Positions 9,134 to 16,815 of a stretch of DNA of 64,000 nucleotides are shown in pieces (positions within the stretch are counted from its first letter, which is position 1; each line of letters starts with the position of its first letter). Made by a program: the position numbers and the translations under genes. The notes under the pieces are model-generated. The model saw only the letters and a list, made by a program, of their open reading frames with translations. It was not told the origin of the DNA and ran no database searches. Source of the stretch: Amycolatopsis roodepoortensis (GTDB taxonomy: Bacteria > Actinomycetota > Actinomycetes > Mycobacteriales > Pseudonocardiaceae); NCBI RefSeq assembly GCF_014873915.1, contig NZ_JADBEJ010000005.1, positions 124,001 to 188,000 on the forward strand, in the 5' to 3' direction.

Positions 9134-9901
9134 ATGGCGCAGGCGCCACGGGGGGCCCAGGGAATCGACCCGGTGCTGGTGGTGGTCCCGACGTACAACG
9201 AGCGGGAGAACATCGGCCCGATCCTGGAGCGCCTGCTCGAAGCACTCCCGGAGGTCAACGCCCTCGTCGTGGACGACGGCAGCCCGGACGGGACCGGTGA
9301 CGTCGCCGACGAGCTCGCGAAGGCCGACGAGCGGATCCACGTCATGCACCGGACCGAGAAGGCCGGCTTGGGCGCCGCGTACGTCGCGGGTTTCCGCTGG
9401 GGTCTCGCCCGTGACTACGCCACCATCGTCGAGATGGACGCCGACGGCTCGCACGCGCCGGAGGATCTGCCGCGGGTGCTGGCCGCGCTCGAGGACGCCG
9501 ATCTGTCCATCGGCTCCCGGTACGTTCCCGGTGGCAGCACGGTGAACTGGCCGTTCCAGCGCAAGGCGCTGTCCTGGATGGCGAACTTCTACGCGAGGGT
9601 CGCGCTCGGCACGAAGATCAAGGACATCACCGCGGGTTTCCGCGCGTACCGCCGCACGGTGCTGGAGAAGCTCCCGCTCGACGAGATCGCCTCGCGCGGC
9701 TACTGCTTCCAGATCGACCTGGCGTTCCGCACGGCGCTCGCCGGGTTCGAGGTGGTCGAGGTGCCGATCACCTTCACCGAACGCGAGGTCGGCCAGTCGA
9801 AGATGAGCGGTTCGGTCGTGCGCGAGGCGATCGTCTTGGTCGGGCTGTGGGGGCTCAAGCGTCGCTGGCAGCAGCTTCGCGGGCTGGCCAAGAAGGGCTG
9901 A
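9134..9901 (+). CDS. ppm1: Polyprenol monophosphomannose synthase (GT2)
   Basis: This 255-residue family-2 glycosyltransferase uses GDP-mannose to make polyprenyl-phosphate mannose, the donor for lipoglycan and protein mannosylation outside the membrane. Visible motifs are VVVPTYNERENI, VVDDGSPDGT (nucleotide binding), EMDADGSHAPEDL (metal-binding DxD) and the acceptor-side segment VPITFTEREVGQSKMS. There is no C-terminal membrane anchor, so membrane association may depend on Lnt, as in mycobacteria. The start is ATG with GGAGGAAA about 8 bases upstream. Its last 47 bp overlap the 3' end of the convergent DeoR gene. Confidence 0.93.
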   Translation: MAQAPRGAQGIDPVLVVVPTYNERENIGPILERLLEALPEVNALVVDDGSPDGTGDVADELAKADERIHVMHRTEKAGLGAAYVAGFRWGLARDYATIVEMDADGSHAPEDLPRVLAALEDADLSIGSRYVPGGSTVNWPFQRKALSWMANFYARVALGTKIKDITAGFRAYRRTVLEKLPLDEIASRGYCFQIDLAFRTALAGFEVVEVPITFTEREVGQSKMSGSVVREAIVLVGLWGLKRRWQQLRGLAKKG

Positions 9902-10652
9902 CCCCCAGCACGCTCACGCCGAGCTTCCCCAGCTCTTTCACCGTCGGCTCGTCCGGGGCAGCGTCGGTGATCACGCCGGCGACGTCGGACAGGGGGAGCA
10001 CGGTGAACGGCGAGGCCGCGCCGATCTTCTCCGAACTGGCCAGCACGTAGGTGTCGGCGGCCCGTTTGGCGAGGGTGCGTTTCATCGCGGCCTCGTCGGA
10101 GTCGCCGGTGGTGAGCCCGGTCTCGGGATGCACGCCGGTGACGCCGAGGAAGAACAGGTCGGCGTTGATGCCCTCGGCCGCCTCGGCCGCGGCCGCCCCG
10201 CAGGTGACGGCGGAGTGCTTGAAGAGCCGTCCGCCGATGAGGAACACCTCGACCTTCGGATGCGTCACGAGCGCGGCCGCGACCGTGGGGCTGTGGGTGA
10301 CGATGGTCGCTTCGAGGTCGACGGGGAGCGCCTTCGCCAGCGCGAGCGCGGTCGTGCCGCCGTCGAGGATGACCGTCGATCCCAGCCGGATCAACGCTGC
10401 TGCACGTTTCGCGATCCTTTCCTTGCCCGCGACGCTGACCGCCATGCGCGTCGCGTAGTCCGCGGTGGCAGGGGAAACCGGCAGGGCTCCGCCGTAGACC
10501 CGCTGACAGAGCCCGGCGTCCGCGAGTTCTCGCAGGTCACGACGGATACTGTCCTCCGAGATGCCGAGCTCGGCGGCGAGGTCCTTGGCCACGATGCGGC
10601 CTTCGGTCTTCAGTCGTTCCAGCAGCAGGTCACGTCGTTGCGCAGCCAACAT
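9855..10652 (-). CDS. DeoR/GlpR family transcriptional regulator
   Basis: 265 residues. An N-terminal helix-turn-helix (RRDLLLERLKTEGRIVAKDL, then ELGISEDSIRRDL with a typical recognition helix) is followed by a DeoR C-terminal sensor domain with ILDGGTTALALA, which normally binds a phosphorylated sugar or nucleoside-related effector. The start is ATG 10652, with AAGGAGG about 10 bases upstream. It is divergent from the small deoxyribosyltransferase-like gene, with only 51 bp between them, so it probably controls that gene and itself. The 3' end overlaps ppm1. Confidence 0.9.
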   Translation of the reverse strand: MLAAQRRDLLLERLKTEGRIVAKDLAAELGISEDSIRRDLRELADAGLCQRVYGGALPVSPATADYATRMAVSVAGKERIAKRAAALIRLGSTVILDGGTTALALAKALPVDLEATIVTHSPTVAAALVTHPKVEVFLIGGRLFKHSAVTCGAAAAEAAEGINADLFFLGVTGVHPETGLTTGDSDEAAMKRTLAKRAADTYVLASSEKIGAASPFTVLPLSDVAGVITDAAPDEPTVKELGKLGVSVLGVSPSWPAREAAASDA

Positions 10653-10665
10653 GTGCACGTTCCTC

Positions 10666-10703
10666 CTTGTTCCTGCCGATTGTTGCACACTATGCTCCGC
10701 CGC
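10666..10703 (+). promoter_or_regulatory. Leaderless promoter for the deoxyribosyltransferase-like gene
   Basis: TATGCT (10691-10696) ends 7 nt before the ATG at 10704, with TTGTTC about 18 nt upstream as a possible -35. TGTGCA and TGCACA half-sites at 10652 and 10684 could be part of a DeoR operator. Confidence 0.45.
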
Positions 10704-11078
10704 ATGAGTAAACCTTTGATGATCCTCATCGCCGGACCGTTCCGCTCGGGCACGGGCGACGACCCCGAACTCCTCGCCCGCAATCTCGCCCGGCTCGAAG
10801 AGGTGGCCTGGCCGATCTTCCGCAGCGGGCACGTGCCGATGATCGGCGAGTGGGTCGCGCTTCCGGTGCTGCGCGGCGCCGGCGGGAAGACCGTCGCCGA
10901 CCCGATCGCGAAGGAGATCATGTATCCGACGGCCGATCGCTTGCTGCACCACTGCGACGCCGTTCTGCGGCTGCCGGGCGATTCCGCCGGGGCCGATCAG
11001 GACGTCGCCATCGCGCTCTCCCGCGGGCTCGCGGTCTATCACCGTGTCGAGGACATCCCGGGCTATCAAGCCGCATAA
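10704..11078 (+). CDS. DUF4406 / nucleoside 2-deoxyribosyltransferase-like protein
   Basis: 124 residues. It opens with MILIAGPFRSG, a Rossmann-like strand and loop as in nucleoside deoxyribosyltransferase-like proteins (DUF4406). It continues with HVPMIGEWVALPV, LLHHCDAVLRLPG and SAGADQDVAIALSRGLAVYH, which matches the family pattern of a nucleotide-binding fold with a C-terminal GAxxEVxxA-like stretch. The true substrate is unknown. The neighbouring divergent DeoR regulator suggests sugar or nucleoside metabolism. ATG 10704 is chosen over ATG 10692 because the latter lies inside the probable -10 element. Confidence 0.65.
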   Translation: MSKPLMILIAGPFRSGTGDDPELLARNLARLEEVAWPIFRSGHVPMIGEWVALPVLRGAGGKTVADPIAKEIMYPTADRLLHHCDAVLRLPGDSAGADQDVAIALSRGLAVYHRVEDIPGYQAA

Positions 11079-11122
11079 TGCGTAACTCGACCGAGCGTGA
11101 CGTTTCTGGGGGAAGGTGAGCC

Positions 11123-12388
11123 GTGACCGGTCAGGTCTGCGGGATGTGCGAAAGCCCGTTGCCGGCGAAGGCGGGTTCCCGCGGACGCGCGGCCCTCTAC
11201 TGTTCGGCCGCGTGCCGCCAGCGGGCCTACCGGTCACGGCGCGACCCCACCCCCGACGTGGACGCCCTCATCGCCGAGGTCGGCCGCGTCGCCAACCGGC
11301 TGGCGCCCCGCCCGGCGGAAGCCCTCCTCACCGATCTCACGTCGCTCACCGCGGACGTGGGCAGGCTGCGGCGCATCGCTCAATTGGCGCTGCGGACCGA
11401 AGAAGAAAACGTCACACCGGCGCCCGTGACGGAAACCGTGGACGAGGTCGACTTCGCCGGGAGGATCGAGCAGCACCAACGAGAACTGCGCGTGCACTGC
11501 TACCGCATGGTCGGGTCCTACGACGACGCGGAAGACCTGGTCCAGGAAACCTTCCTCCGGGCCTGGCGCGGCCGCGGGGGCTTCGAAGGCCGGTCGAGTT
11601 TCCGCGCCTGGCTCTACCGGATCGCCACCAATACCTGCCTGGACTTTTTGCGGCGTAACAAGAGGGTCCCGCGTCCGTACGACCCACTTCCCGACGTCGA
11701 ACAGGGCGAACCGCCCCAGTTCATGCCCTGGTTGCAACCGTTCCCGGACGACTCCGCGGAGATCGCCGAGACCAGGGAGACGATGGAACTCGTCTTCCTG
11801 GCCGCGATCCAGCACCTCCCGCCGAAGCAACGGGCCGTGGTGATCCTCAACGACGTCCTCGGCTGGAAGGCCGCGGAGACCGCCGACCTGCTGGAAACCA
11901 GCGTCGCGTCGGTCACCAGCGCCCTCCAGCGCGCACGCCCCACGCTGCGCGAACGGCTTCCGGACCGCCGCGCCGACTGGGCGCGGACCGCCCAGGTGAC
12001 CGAGGAGGAGCAAGCGATCCTGCGGCGCTACATGGCCGCCGCCACCGGCAACGGCGACAGCCGCGTGATGGCCGAGCTGCTGCGAGAAGACGTGCTGGTC
12101 ACGATGCCGCCGAACCCGCTGTGGTTCTCCGGCCGCGACGTCTTCCTCGACTTCGTCGCCCAGTCCCTCGACCCCGCGTCACCGACCTACTTCGGCGCAT
12201 GGAAACACCTTCCGACCAGCGCGAACCGACTCCCCGCAGCGGCGGGCTACGTCCGGCGGCCGGGCACCCGGGTCTACCGCGCGCAGGTGCTCGACGTCCT
12301 TCGGATCGAGGACGGGAAAGTCGTGGAGATCACCGCCTTCGAACCACATCTGTTCCCCGCGTTCGGCTTGCCGCTGACCCTCACCTGA
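11123..12388 (+). CDS. ECF sigma factor with N-terminal zinc ribbon and C-terminal SnoaL-like domain
   Basis: 421 residues in three parts. Residues 1-40 form a zinc ribbon with Cys6, Cys9, Cys27 and Cys31 (CX2C...CX3C) ending CRQRAYRSR, followed by a helical linker. Residues ~110-285 are sigma-70 regions 2 and 4: CYRMVGSYDDAEDLVQETFL and LPPKQRAVVILNDVLGWKAAETADLL. Residues ~290-421 form a SnoaL-like domain, as in SigG/SigJ-type ECF groups, where it tunes activity in place of a separate anti-sigma factor. GTG start 11123 follows GGGGGAAGG. The same zinc-ribbon signature makes up a small protein at 20066-20449, so the fusion looks like domain recombination. The downstream SDR is a likely target or operon partner. 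Confidence 0.88.
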   Translation: MTGQVCGMCESPLPAKAGSRGRAALYCSAACRQRAYRSRRDPTPDVDALIAEVGRVANRLAPRPAEALLTDLTSLTADVGRLRRIAQLALRTEEENVTPAPVTETVDEVDFAGRIEQHQRELRVHCYRMVGSYDDAEDLVQETFLRAWRGRGGFEGRSSFRAWLYRIATNTCLDFLRRNKRVPRPYDPLPDVEQGEPPQFMPWLQPFPDDSAEIAETRETMELVFLAAIQHLPPKQRAVVILNDVLGWKAAETADLLETSVASVTSALQRARPTLRERLPDRRADWARTAQVTEEEQAILRRYMAAATGNGDSRVMAELLREDVLVTMPPNPLWFSGRDVFLDFVAQSLDPASPTYFGAWKHLPTSANRLPAAAGYVRRPGTRVYRAQVLDVLRIEDGKVVEITAFEPHLFPAFGLPLTLT

Positions 12389-12457
12389 GGACCGATGAGA
12401 TCCCCGTGCCTTCCGCGTCTCAACGGTCGAACCCGACAACGCGGAAGGAACACCCTC

Positions 12458-13243
12458 ATGAGCCTCCAGAACAAGAACGCGGTCATCTACGGCGCCGGCG
12501 GATCGATCGGCGGCGGTGTCGCCAAGGAGTTCGCCGCGCGCGGTGCCCGCGTCTTCCTCACCGGCCGCCACGAACCGGCGCTGACGAAGCTCGCCGACGA
12601 GATCAAGGAGACCGGAGGACTGGCCGAGGTCTCCGTCGTCGACGGCCTCGACGAAACCGCCGTCGACGAGCACGCGGCGTCCGTCGTGGCCGAGGCGGGC
12701 AGCATCGACATCTCCCTGAACCTCGTCCCGCGCGGCGACGTCCAGGGCATCCCGCTCGTGGAGATGTCGGTCGAGGACTACGTCCGCCCGATCACCACCG
12801 GCATCACGACCAACTTCATCACCGCCCGCGCGGCCGCCCGGCACATGGTCGCGCAGGGCTCCGGCGTCATCCTCGCCCTCGACAGCGGCTCCGCGCAGGG
12901 CAGCCCGATGATGGGCGCGACCGGCTCGATCGACGCTGCGCTGGACACCTACATCCGCAACCTCGCCGTCGAAATCGGACCGCACGGTGTCCGCGCGCTC
13001 GGAATCTGGGTCGCGGGGATCCCGGAGACCTTCACCCCCGAGAAGCTCTCCGCCGTCAACAACCAGCTGCCCGCGAGCCCGGAGATGGTGCAGAACGTCC
13101 TCGACGGCCTCAAGGAGGCCCGGATGACCAAACGGTCACCGCGTCTCGCCGAGGTCGCCCGCACGCTGGCGTTCCTCGCCTCCGACGACGCCATGGGGAT
13201 CACCGGGACCTTCGTCAACGTGACCAGCATGTTCCCCAGCTGA
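12458..13243 (+). CDS. Atypical SDR-fold protein
   Basis: 261 residues with a Rossmann start VIYGAGGSIGGGVAKEFAARGARVFLTGRH, so NAD(P) binding is likely. The catalytic Tyr-x-x-x-Lys of short-chain dehydrogenases is not at the expected place: after the conserved SGS strand the helix reads ATGSIDAALDTY, giving Thr and Asp where Tyr and Lys are usual. The NAG motif reads LNLVPR. It may act as a non-catalytic or unusual SDR. ATG 12458 has GGAAGGA upstream. It follows the zinc-ribbon ECF sigma gene by 69 bp. Its 3' end overlaps the convergent LysR gene by 108 bp. Confidence 0.82.
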   Translation: MSLQNKNAVIYGAGGSIGGGVAKEFAARGARVFLTGRHEPALTKLADEIKETGGLAEVSVVDGLDETAVDEHAASVVAEAGSIDISLNLVPRGDVQGIPLVEMSVEDYVRPITTGITTNFITARAAARHMVAQGSGVILALDSGSAQGSPMMGATGSIDAALDTYIRNLAVEIGPHGVRALGIWVAGIPETFTPEKLSAVNNQLPASPEMVQNVLDGLKEARMTKRSPRLAEVARTLAFLASDDAMGITGTFVNVTSMFPS

Positions 13244-14128
13244 CCGGAGTTCGGCGAGGACGGCCCGGATCGCCGGGCTCGCCTCGGCGCTGCGGCGCCA
13301 CGCCGCGTGCACCTCGCGCGTCGGCGGGCGCCGCAACGGCCGGACGACGAGCCCATCGGCCAAGGGCGGGCGCGCCAGCCGCGGGATCAACGCGAGGACC
13401 TCGCCCGAGGCGACCAGCGACAACTGCGTCGAGAAGTCGTCCACCAGATGCCGGACGTCGGGCTCCTCGGGCAGCCCGGCGAACAGGCGCCGGAACCACT
13501 GGTGGCAGACCGTGCCCGGCGGACTGGTGACCCACGCGTGCCCGGCCAGGTCGGCGCCGTCGAGCGGCGGCTCGGCCCGGGCCAGCGGATGGGTCCCGGC
13601 CATGACGACGTCGCCGAGGTCGGTGTGCACCAGGCGCTGCGACAGGGCGGGGGAGAGCGGAACGGGCAGGCCGTCGGCGTCGTGCAGGAGAGCGAGGTCC
13701 GCGGTTCCGGCGTCGACACTGTGCAACGCCTGGTCGGGGTCCTGCTCGGTGATGTGCAGCCGGAGATCGGGGTAGCGCTCCAGCAACCGCGGGTGAACCG
13801 GGGCGAGGAGACCGCGGATACCCGTCGAGAACGCGGCCACCCGCAGAACGCCGCGAGGCGCGCCCTCCGCCACCGACTGGGCGGCCTCGGCACAGCGTTC
13901 GAGCGCCTGGAACACCTCCAGAGAGGAGTCGACCACGGCCTGACCTGCCGGAGTGAGCACGACTCCGCGTCCAGCCGGAGCAAGCACCGGCATCCCGATC
14001 TGGCGCTCCAGCCGTTTGATCTGCTGCGACACCGCGGACGCCGTGAACCCCAGTTCCTCCGCTGCCCGCGCCAACGTCCCCAGCGCAGCCACCGACCGCA
14101 GCGCCCGCAGGGCTCCCACCTCGATCAT
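13136..14128 (-). CDS. LysR family transcriptional regulator
   Basis: 330 residues. The N-terminal winged HTH reads LGTLARAAEELGFTASAVSQQIKRLE, followed by a periplasmic-binding-like effector domain (VLRVAAFSTGIRG...). Its C-terminal ~35 residues overlap the SDR gene on the other strand and are polar and Gly-rich, so they may be a recent extension. It is divergent from dapA-like, with 73 bp between, the usual arrangement for a LysR activator and its target. The ATG start gives the family-typical MIEVGALRALRSVA. Confidence 0.9.
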   Translation of the reverse strand: MIEVGALRALRSVAALGTLARAAEELGFTASAVSQQIKRLERQIGMPVLAPAGRGVVLTPAGQAVVDSSLEVFQALERCAEAAQSVAEGAPRGVLRVAAFSTGIRGLLAPVHPRLLERYPDLRLHITEQDPDQALHSVDAGTADLALLHDADGLPVPLSPALSQRLVHTDLGDVVMAGTHPLARAEPPLDGADLAGHAWVTSPPGTVCHQWFRRLFAGLPEEPDVRHLVDDFSTQLSLVASGEVLALIPRLARPPLADGLVVRPLRRPPTREVHAAWRRSAEASPAIRAVLAELRSAGEHAGHVDEGPGDPHGVVGGEERQRAGDLGETR

Positions 14129-14201
14129 GAAGCCAGGCTACGCAATATCGACCAGAAACCATCGCTGGACCGCAGGTATTGGCGCCGACAGGATCGACCG
14201 C

Positions 14202-15095
14202 ATGACCGAGACCCTCTTCGGCTCCAACCTCGTCGCCATGGTCACCCCGATGGAACCCGGCGGCGCACTCAGCGAACCCGGCCTCACCGGCCTGGTCGAC
14301 CACCTGCTCGGCACCGGTTGCGACGGCATCGTCGTCGGCGGGACCACCGGCGAAGCCCCGACCCTGACCGACACCGAAACCGCCCGGCTCATCCGCACCG
14401 TGGCGACCCACGCCGGGAACCGGGCCCGCGTGATCGCCGGCGTCGGCACCTACGACACCGTCACCTGCATCCGGCGCGCGAAGGAAGCCGAGGCGGCCGG
14501 TGCCGACGCGCTCCTGCTCGTCTGCCCCTACTACTCCAGGCCGACGCAGGCCGGGATCGTGGCGCACTGCCTGGCGGTGGCCGACGCCACCGAGCTGCCC
14601 GTGATGCTCTACGACGTCCCGGCCCGCACCGGGACGGCCATGGACGCGGCGACCCTGATCGAGCTCGCCCGGCACCCCGGGATCCGCGCCGTGAAGGACG
14701 CCAAAGGCGACCTGTTCGAGGCGATGTCCGTCATGGCGCGCACCCGGCTGGCCTACTACTGCGGCATCGACGAACTCAACCTGCCGTACCTCGCCGCGGG
14801 CGCCACCGGCCTGGTCAGCGTCGTGGGCAACGCCTACGCCGACCGGAACGCCGAACTCATCGCCGCCGTACGCGGGGGAGACCTCGACACCGCGCGGACC
14901 GTCAACGCCGCGCTGCTTCACTTGGCCGACGCGGTCATGCGCACCTCGCAGGGAGCGATCATGGCCAAGGCCGCGCTGACCGAGCTCGGTGTCATCCCGC
15001 ACGCGACGGTCCGGCTCCCGCTGCTCGAATCGCCACCCGAGCACCTGCTGCGGCTCCGCGCCGCCTTGGCACCCTCGGGTCTCGTGAGTGGCTAG
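14202..15095 (+). CDS. dapA: 4-hydroxy-tetrahydrodipicolinate synthase
   Basis: 297 residues, standard length. DapA condenses pyruvate and aspartate semialdehyde in lysine/DAP synthesis. The active-site set is present: GGTTGEAPTL (Thr49/Thr50), Tyr138 in MLYDVPARTG, and the Schiff-base lysine Lys165 in AVKDAKGD. The ATG is at 14202, with only a weak AGGA upstream. Regulation by the divergent LysR gene suggests a specialised second copy or a related aldolase of the DapA/NAL superfamily; housekeeping dapA is normally with dapB. The last codons and the stop lie inside a 20-bp hairpin. Confidence 0.85.
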   Translation: MTETLFGSNLVAMVTPMEPGGALSEPGLTGLVDHLLGTGCDGIVVGGTTGEAPTLTDTETARLIRTVATHAGNRARVIAGVGTYDTVTCIRRAKEAEAAGADALLLVCPYYSRPTQAGIVAHCLAVADATELPVMLYDVPARTGTAMDAATLIELARHPGIRAVKDAKGDLFEAMSVMARTRLAYYCGIDELNLPYLAAGATGLVSVVGNAYADRNAELIAAVRGGDLDTARTVNAALLHLADAVMRTSQGAIMAKAALTELGVIPHATVRLPLLESPPEHLLRLRAALAPSGLVSG

Positions 15096-15126
15096 GACGG
15101 TTAGAACCGTCCTAACCACTCACGAG
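15081..15126. terminator. Long hairpin over the dapA stop codon
   Basis: CTCGTGAGTGGC... (from 15081) pairs with ...CCACTCACGAG (to 15126): about 22 bp with one mismatch and a 2-nt loop. It includes the TAG stop. It shares the GTGAGTG-TAGGACGGTTAGA motif with 15338-15365 and 39330-39356. Confidence 0.7.
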
Positions 15127-15268
15127 GCGTGCGGTGGCGCCGCACTCGCGTGCTTGAAGGCGTAACTCGCGTCATCAGCGGCGTAACTCACGAGTGTCGC
15201 TTCCAGACACGCGAGTTACGCGCCCGATCACGCAAGTTACGCCTTGACGCACGCCGCGCACCTGTGTT
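15123..15268 (+). repeat. Repeat family A, copy 1 (146 bp)
   Basis: This block matches the reverse complement of 39384-39529 over 146 bp with four mismatches and no gaps. Each copy carries repeated GGCGTAACTCGCG/CGCGAGTTACGCC segments able to fold into a large cruciform. It is non-coding and lies between dapA and rbpA. Confidence 0.9.
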
Positions 15269-15275
15269 TCCCGTT

Positions 15276-15326
15276 CCGTGAAGGCCTCCTTGAAGGACTC
15301 TGGGTCCCTCAAGGAGGCCTTCACGG
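15276..15326. repeat. Long palindromic hairpin inside repeat region A
   Basis: Perfect 18-bp arms, CCGTGAAGGCCTCCTTGA (15276-15293) and its complement (15309-15326), with a small inner GGAC/GTCC stem. This hairpin is absent from copy 2 near 39.36 kb. A solo arm (AAGGAGGCCTTCACGG) recurs at 32885-32900. Confidence 0.8.
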
Positions 15327-15337
15327 ACTTCGGACCA

Positions 15338-15365
15338 GTTGGCTCTAACCGTCCTAAACACTCAC
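15338..15365 (+). repeat. Distal segment of repeat family A
   Basis: These 28 bp match the reverse complement of 39330-39356 apart from one extra A. Together with 15123-15268 this shows that the whole intergenic block is duplicated in inverted orientation. Confidence 0.75.
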
Positions 15366-15378
15366 AAGAGCCCGGACA

Positions 15379-15419
15379 CGGCGAAGCCCCCGCGGAGGGA
15401 GGTCGCGGGGGCTTCGCCG
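15379..15419. terminator. Terminator downstream of rbpA
   Basis: Perfect 16-bp GC-rich arms CGGCGAAGCCCCCGCG (15379-15394) and complement (15404-15419), 9-nt loop. It sits 34 bp past the rbpA stop on the minus strand. Confidence 0.8.
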
Positions 15420-15452
15420 GTTCGTGGTGGGGCTAGCTACTTGTGCCGTGCG

Positions 15453-15800
15453 TCAGGCGGACCGGGTGGTCCTGCGTCCCTTCAGCTCGGCGAGACGTTC
15501 GTTGAGCAGATCTTCGAGCTCCGGGATCGAACGGCGCTCCAGGAGCATGTCCCAGTGCGTCCTCGGGGGCTTGACCTTCTTCTGCTCCGGCTGCCCGCCG
15601 TCCACGATCTCGGACTCGCTGCCGTGCAGCCTGCACTCCCACACCGAAGGGATCTCGGCGTCGTCGGAGAAGGGCACCTCGAACTCGTGGTTCTTGGGGC
15701 AGGCGTAGCGCACGGTGCGCCGAGGCGCGAGGTCGTGGTTGCGGTCGGTCTCGTAGCTGACCGCTCCCAGCCGGCTTCCACGGAGAACACGGTCGGCCAT
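15453..15800 (-). CDS. rbpA: RNA polymerase-binding protein RbpA
   Basis: 115 residues, the family length. RbpA binds the principal sigma factor and RNA polymerase, stabilises open complexes and affects rifampicin tolerance; it is found only in actinobacteria. The N-terminal RbpA core has Cys34, His38 and Cys56, with His59 nearby (CPKNH...WECRLH), where the family binds zinc. The C-terminal sigma-interaction segment is RTHWDMLLERRSIPELEDLL. The ATG start has GAAAGGA upstream. A SigR-type promoter lies about 60-80 bp upstream, as described for Streptomyces rbpA. Confidence 0.96.
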   Translation of the reverse strand: MADRVLRGSRLGAVSYETDRNHDLAPRRTVRYACPKNHEFEVPFSDDAEIPSVWECRLHGSESEIVDGGQPEQKKVKPPRTHWDMLLERRSIPELEDLLNERLAELKGRRTTRSA

Positions 15801-15856
15801 GATGGGGGTCCTTTCAGTCAGCTCCGGGTGGAGCCAGGGTGATGCTCACCCTATGC

Positions 15857-15883
15857 AACGACGATGAGGGCCAGAGGATTCCC
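15857..15883 (-). promoter_or_regulatory. SigR/SigH-type promoter of rbpA
   Basis: On the minus strand GGGAAT (15878-15883) and GTT (15857-15859) are separated by exactly 18 bp. This matches the GGAAT-N18-GTT consensus for oxidative/thiol-stress sigma factors of the SigR group. The predicted leader is about 50 nt. Confidence 0.7.
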
Positions 15884-15936
15884 TGGACAGCATGTCCTTG
15901 CTCACGATGAGCTGTGTCACCCGGTGGCAACAGCTT

Positions 15937-15949
15937 CTCCTAGTAGGAG
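15937..15949. promoter_or_regulatory. 13-bp palindrome upstream of rbpA
   Basis: CTCCTAGTAGGAG is a perfect palindrome around a central G. It lies in the rbpA/tdk intergenic space and may be an operator. Nothing else recognisable lies in 15884-16026. Confidence 0.3.
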
Positions 15950-16026
15950 TGGTTTCGCGCTCTGGCGTGACGTCAATACGGCCATCTTGGTGCGGATATC
16001 CCCCAGATGGGCTAGTAGTACGCCTG

Positions 16027-16785
16027 TCACGTCAACCGTAACTGACCGTGTTGGGCCGAGGTGGGGCCCAGGTCGCCCAGTCGAAAGTGGCGACGGCACA
16101 ATACCTGATAACGGACCGTGTTCGGTTCGCCCTCAGAACGTGATGTCGATGAAGATTCAACGACCATCTGCTCGGTATCCGCCACCACCACGGTGTCCCC
16201 GGCCCGCAGCACCTCACCGTCGGACACCCGCGCGTTGAACCGCCCCGTCTGCCCGCACCAGCACAGCACCTCGACCTGAACCGGCTGCAACTCGTCCGCC
16301 AGCTCGAACAACCGCGCCGCGCCGGGGAACAACATGCTCCGGAAATCCGTCGCGATCCCGAAGCAGTACACGTCGATCTGGACGTCATCGGCCAGTTCGG
16401 CCAGCTGATCCACCTGATCGGGCGACAGGAACTGCGCCTCGTCGACGATCAGGTAATCCACATGCCGCCCGGCCGCCCACTGCTCACGCACCAGCAACCG
16501 CAGGTCGGTCTCGTTCCCCACCTCGGTCGCCTTGCGCGTCAACCCGATCCGGCTCGTGATCTGCGGCTCCCCGGAGCGGTCATGACGCACCAGCACCATC
16601 CCGCGACGACCCTGCCGCGCATGGTTGTGGTCGATCTGCAACGCCAGCGTCGACTTCCCGCAGTCCATCGGCCCGTAACAGAACTTCAACTTCCCGACGA
16701 CCGGCACACCCCGCCGTGAACCCGCCACCGGCACCGACGACAACGCGTCCGTGGGATCCGGGCCACTCTCCTTCAGTACGGTCAC
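16027..16785 (-). CDS. tdk: Thymidine kinase (type II)
   Basis: About 252 residues. Tdk phosphorylates thymidine with ATP in nucleoside salvage. It shows the Walker A loop GPMDCGKST, the Walker B-like VDEAQFL, the glycine/aspartate FGIATDF segment, and zinc-site cysteines in CWCGQTG with a partner Cys/His in CRRHF near the C-terminus. An N-terminal extension of ~30 residues precedes the kinase core. I chose GTG 16785, because TAGGGT lies 8 nt upstream (leaderless); GTG 16806 would lie beyond that element. The gene follows the UMF1 transporter by 30 bp on the same strand. Confidence 0.9.
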   Translation of the reverse strand: MTVLKESGPDPTDALSSVPVAGSRRGVPVVGKLKFCYGPMDCGKSTLALQIDHNHARQGRRGMVLVRHDRSGEPQITSRIGLTRKATEVGNETDLRLLVREQWAAGRHVDYLIVDEAQFLSPDQVDQLAELADDVQIDVYCFGIATDFRSMLFPGAARLFELADELQPVQVEVLCWCGQTGRFNARVSDGEVLRAGDTVVVADTEQMVVESSSTSRSEGEPNTVRYQVLCRRHFRLGDLGPTSAQHGQLRLT

Positions 16786-16815
16786 GACGCCCGACCCTAT
16801 CGGCACGCTCCGCCC

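Noticed and set aside
15123..15268. CRISPR-like repeat array from the GGCGTAACTCGCG units
   Set aside because: The units are inverted as well as direct, spacing is irregular, there are no unique spacers and no cas genes. A palindromic intergenic repeat explains it better.
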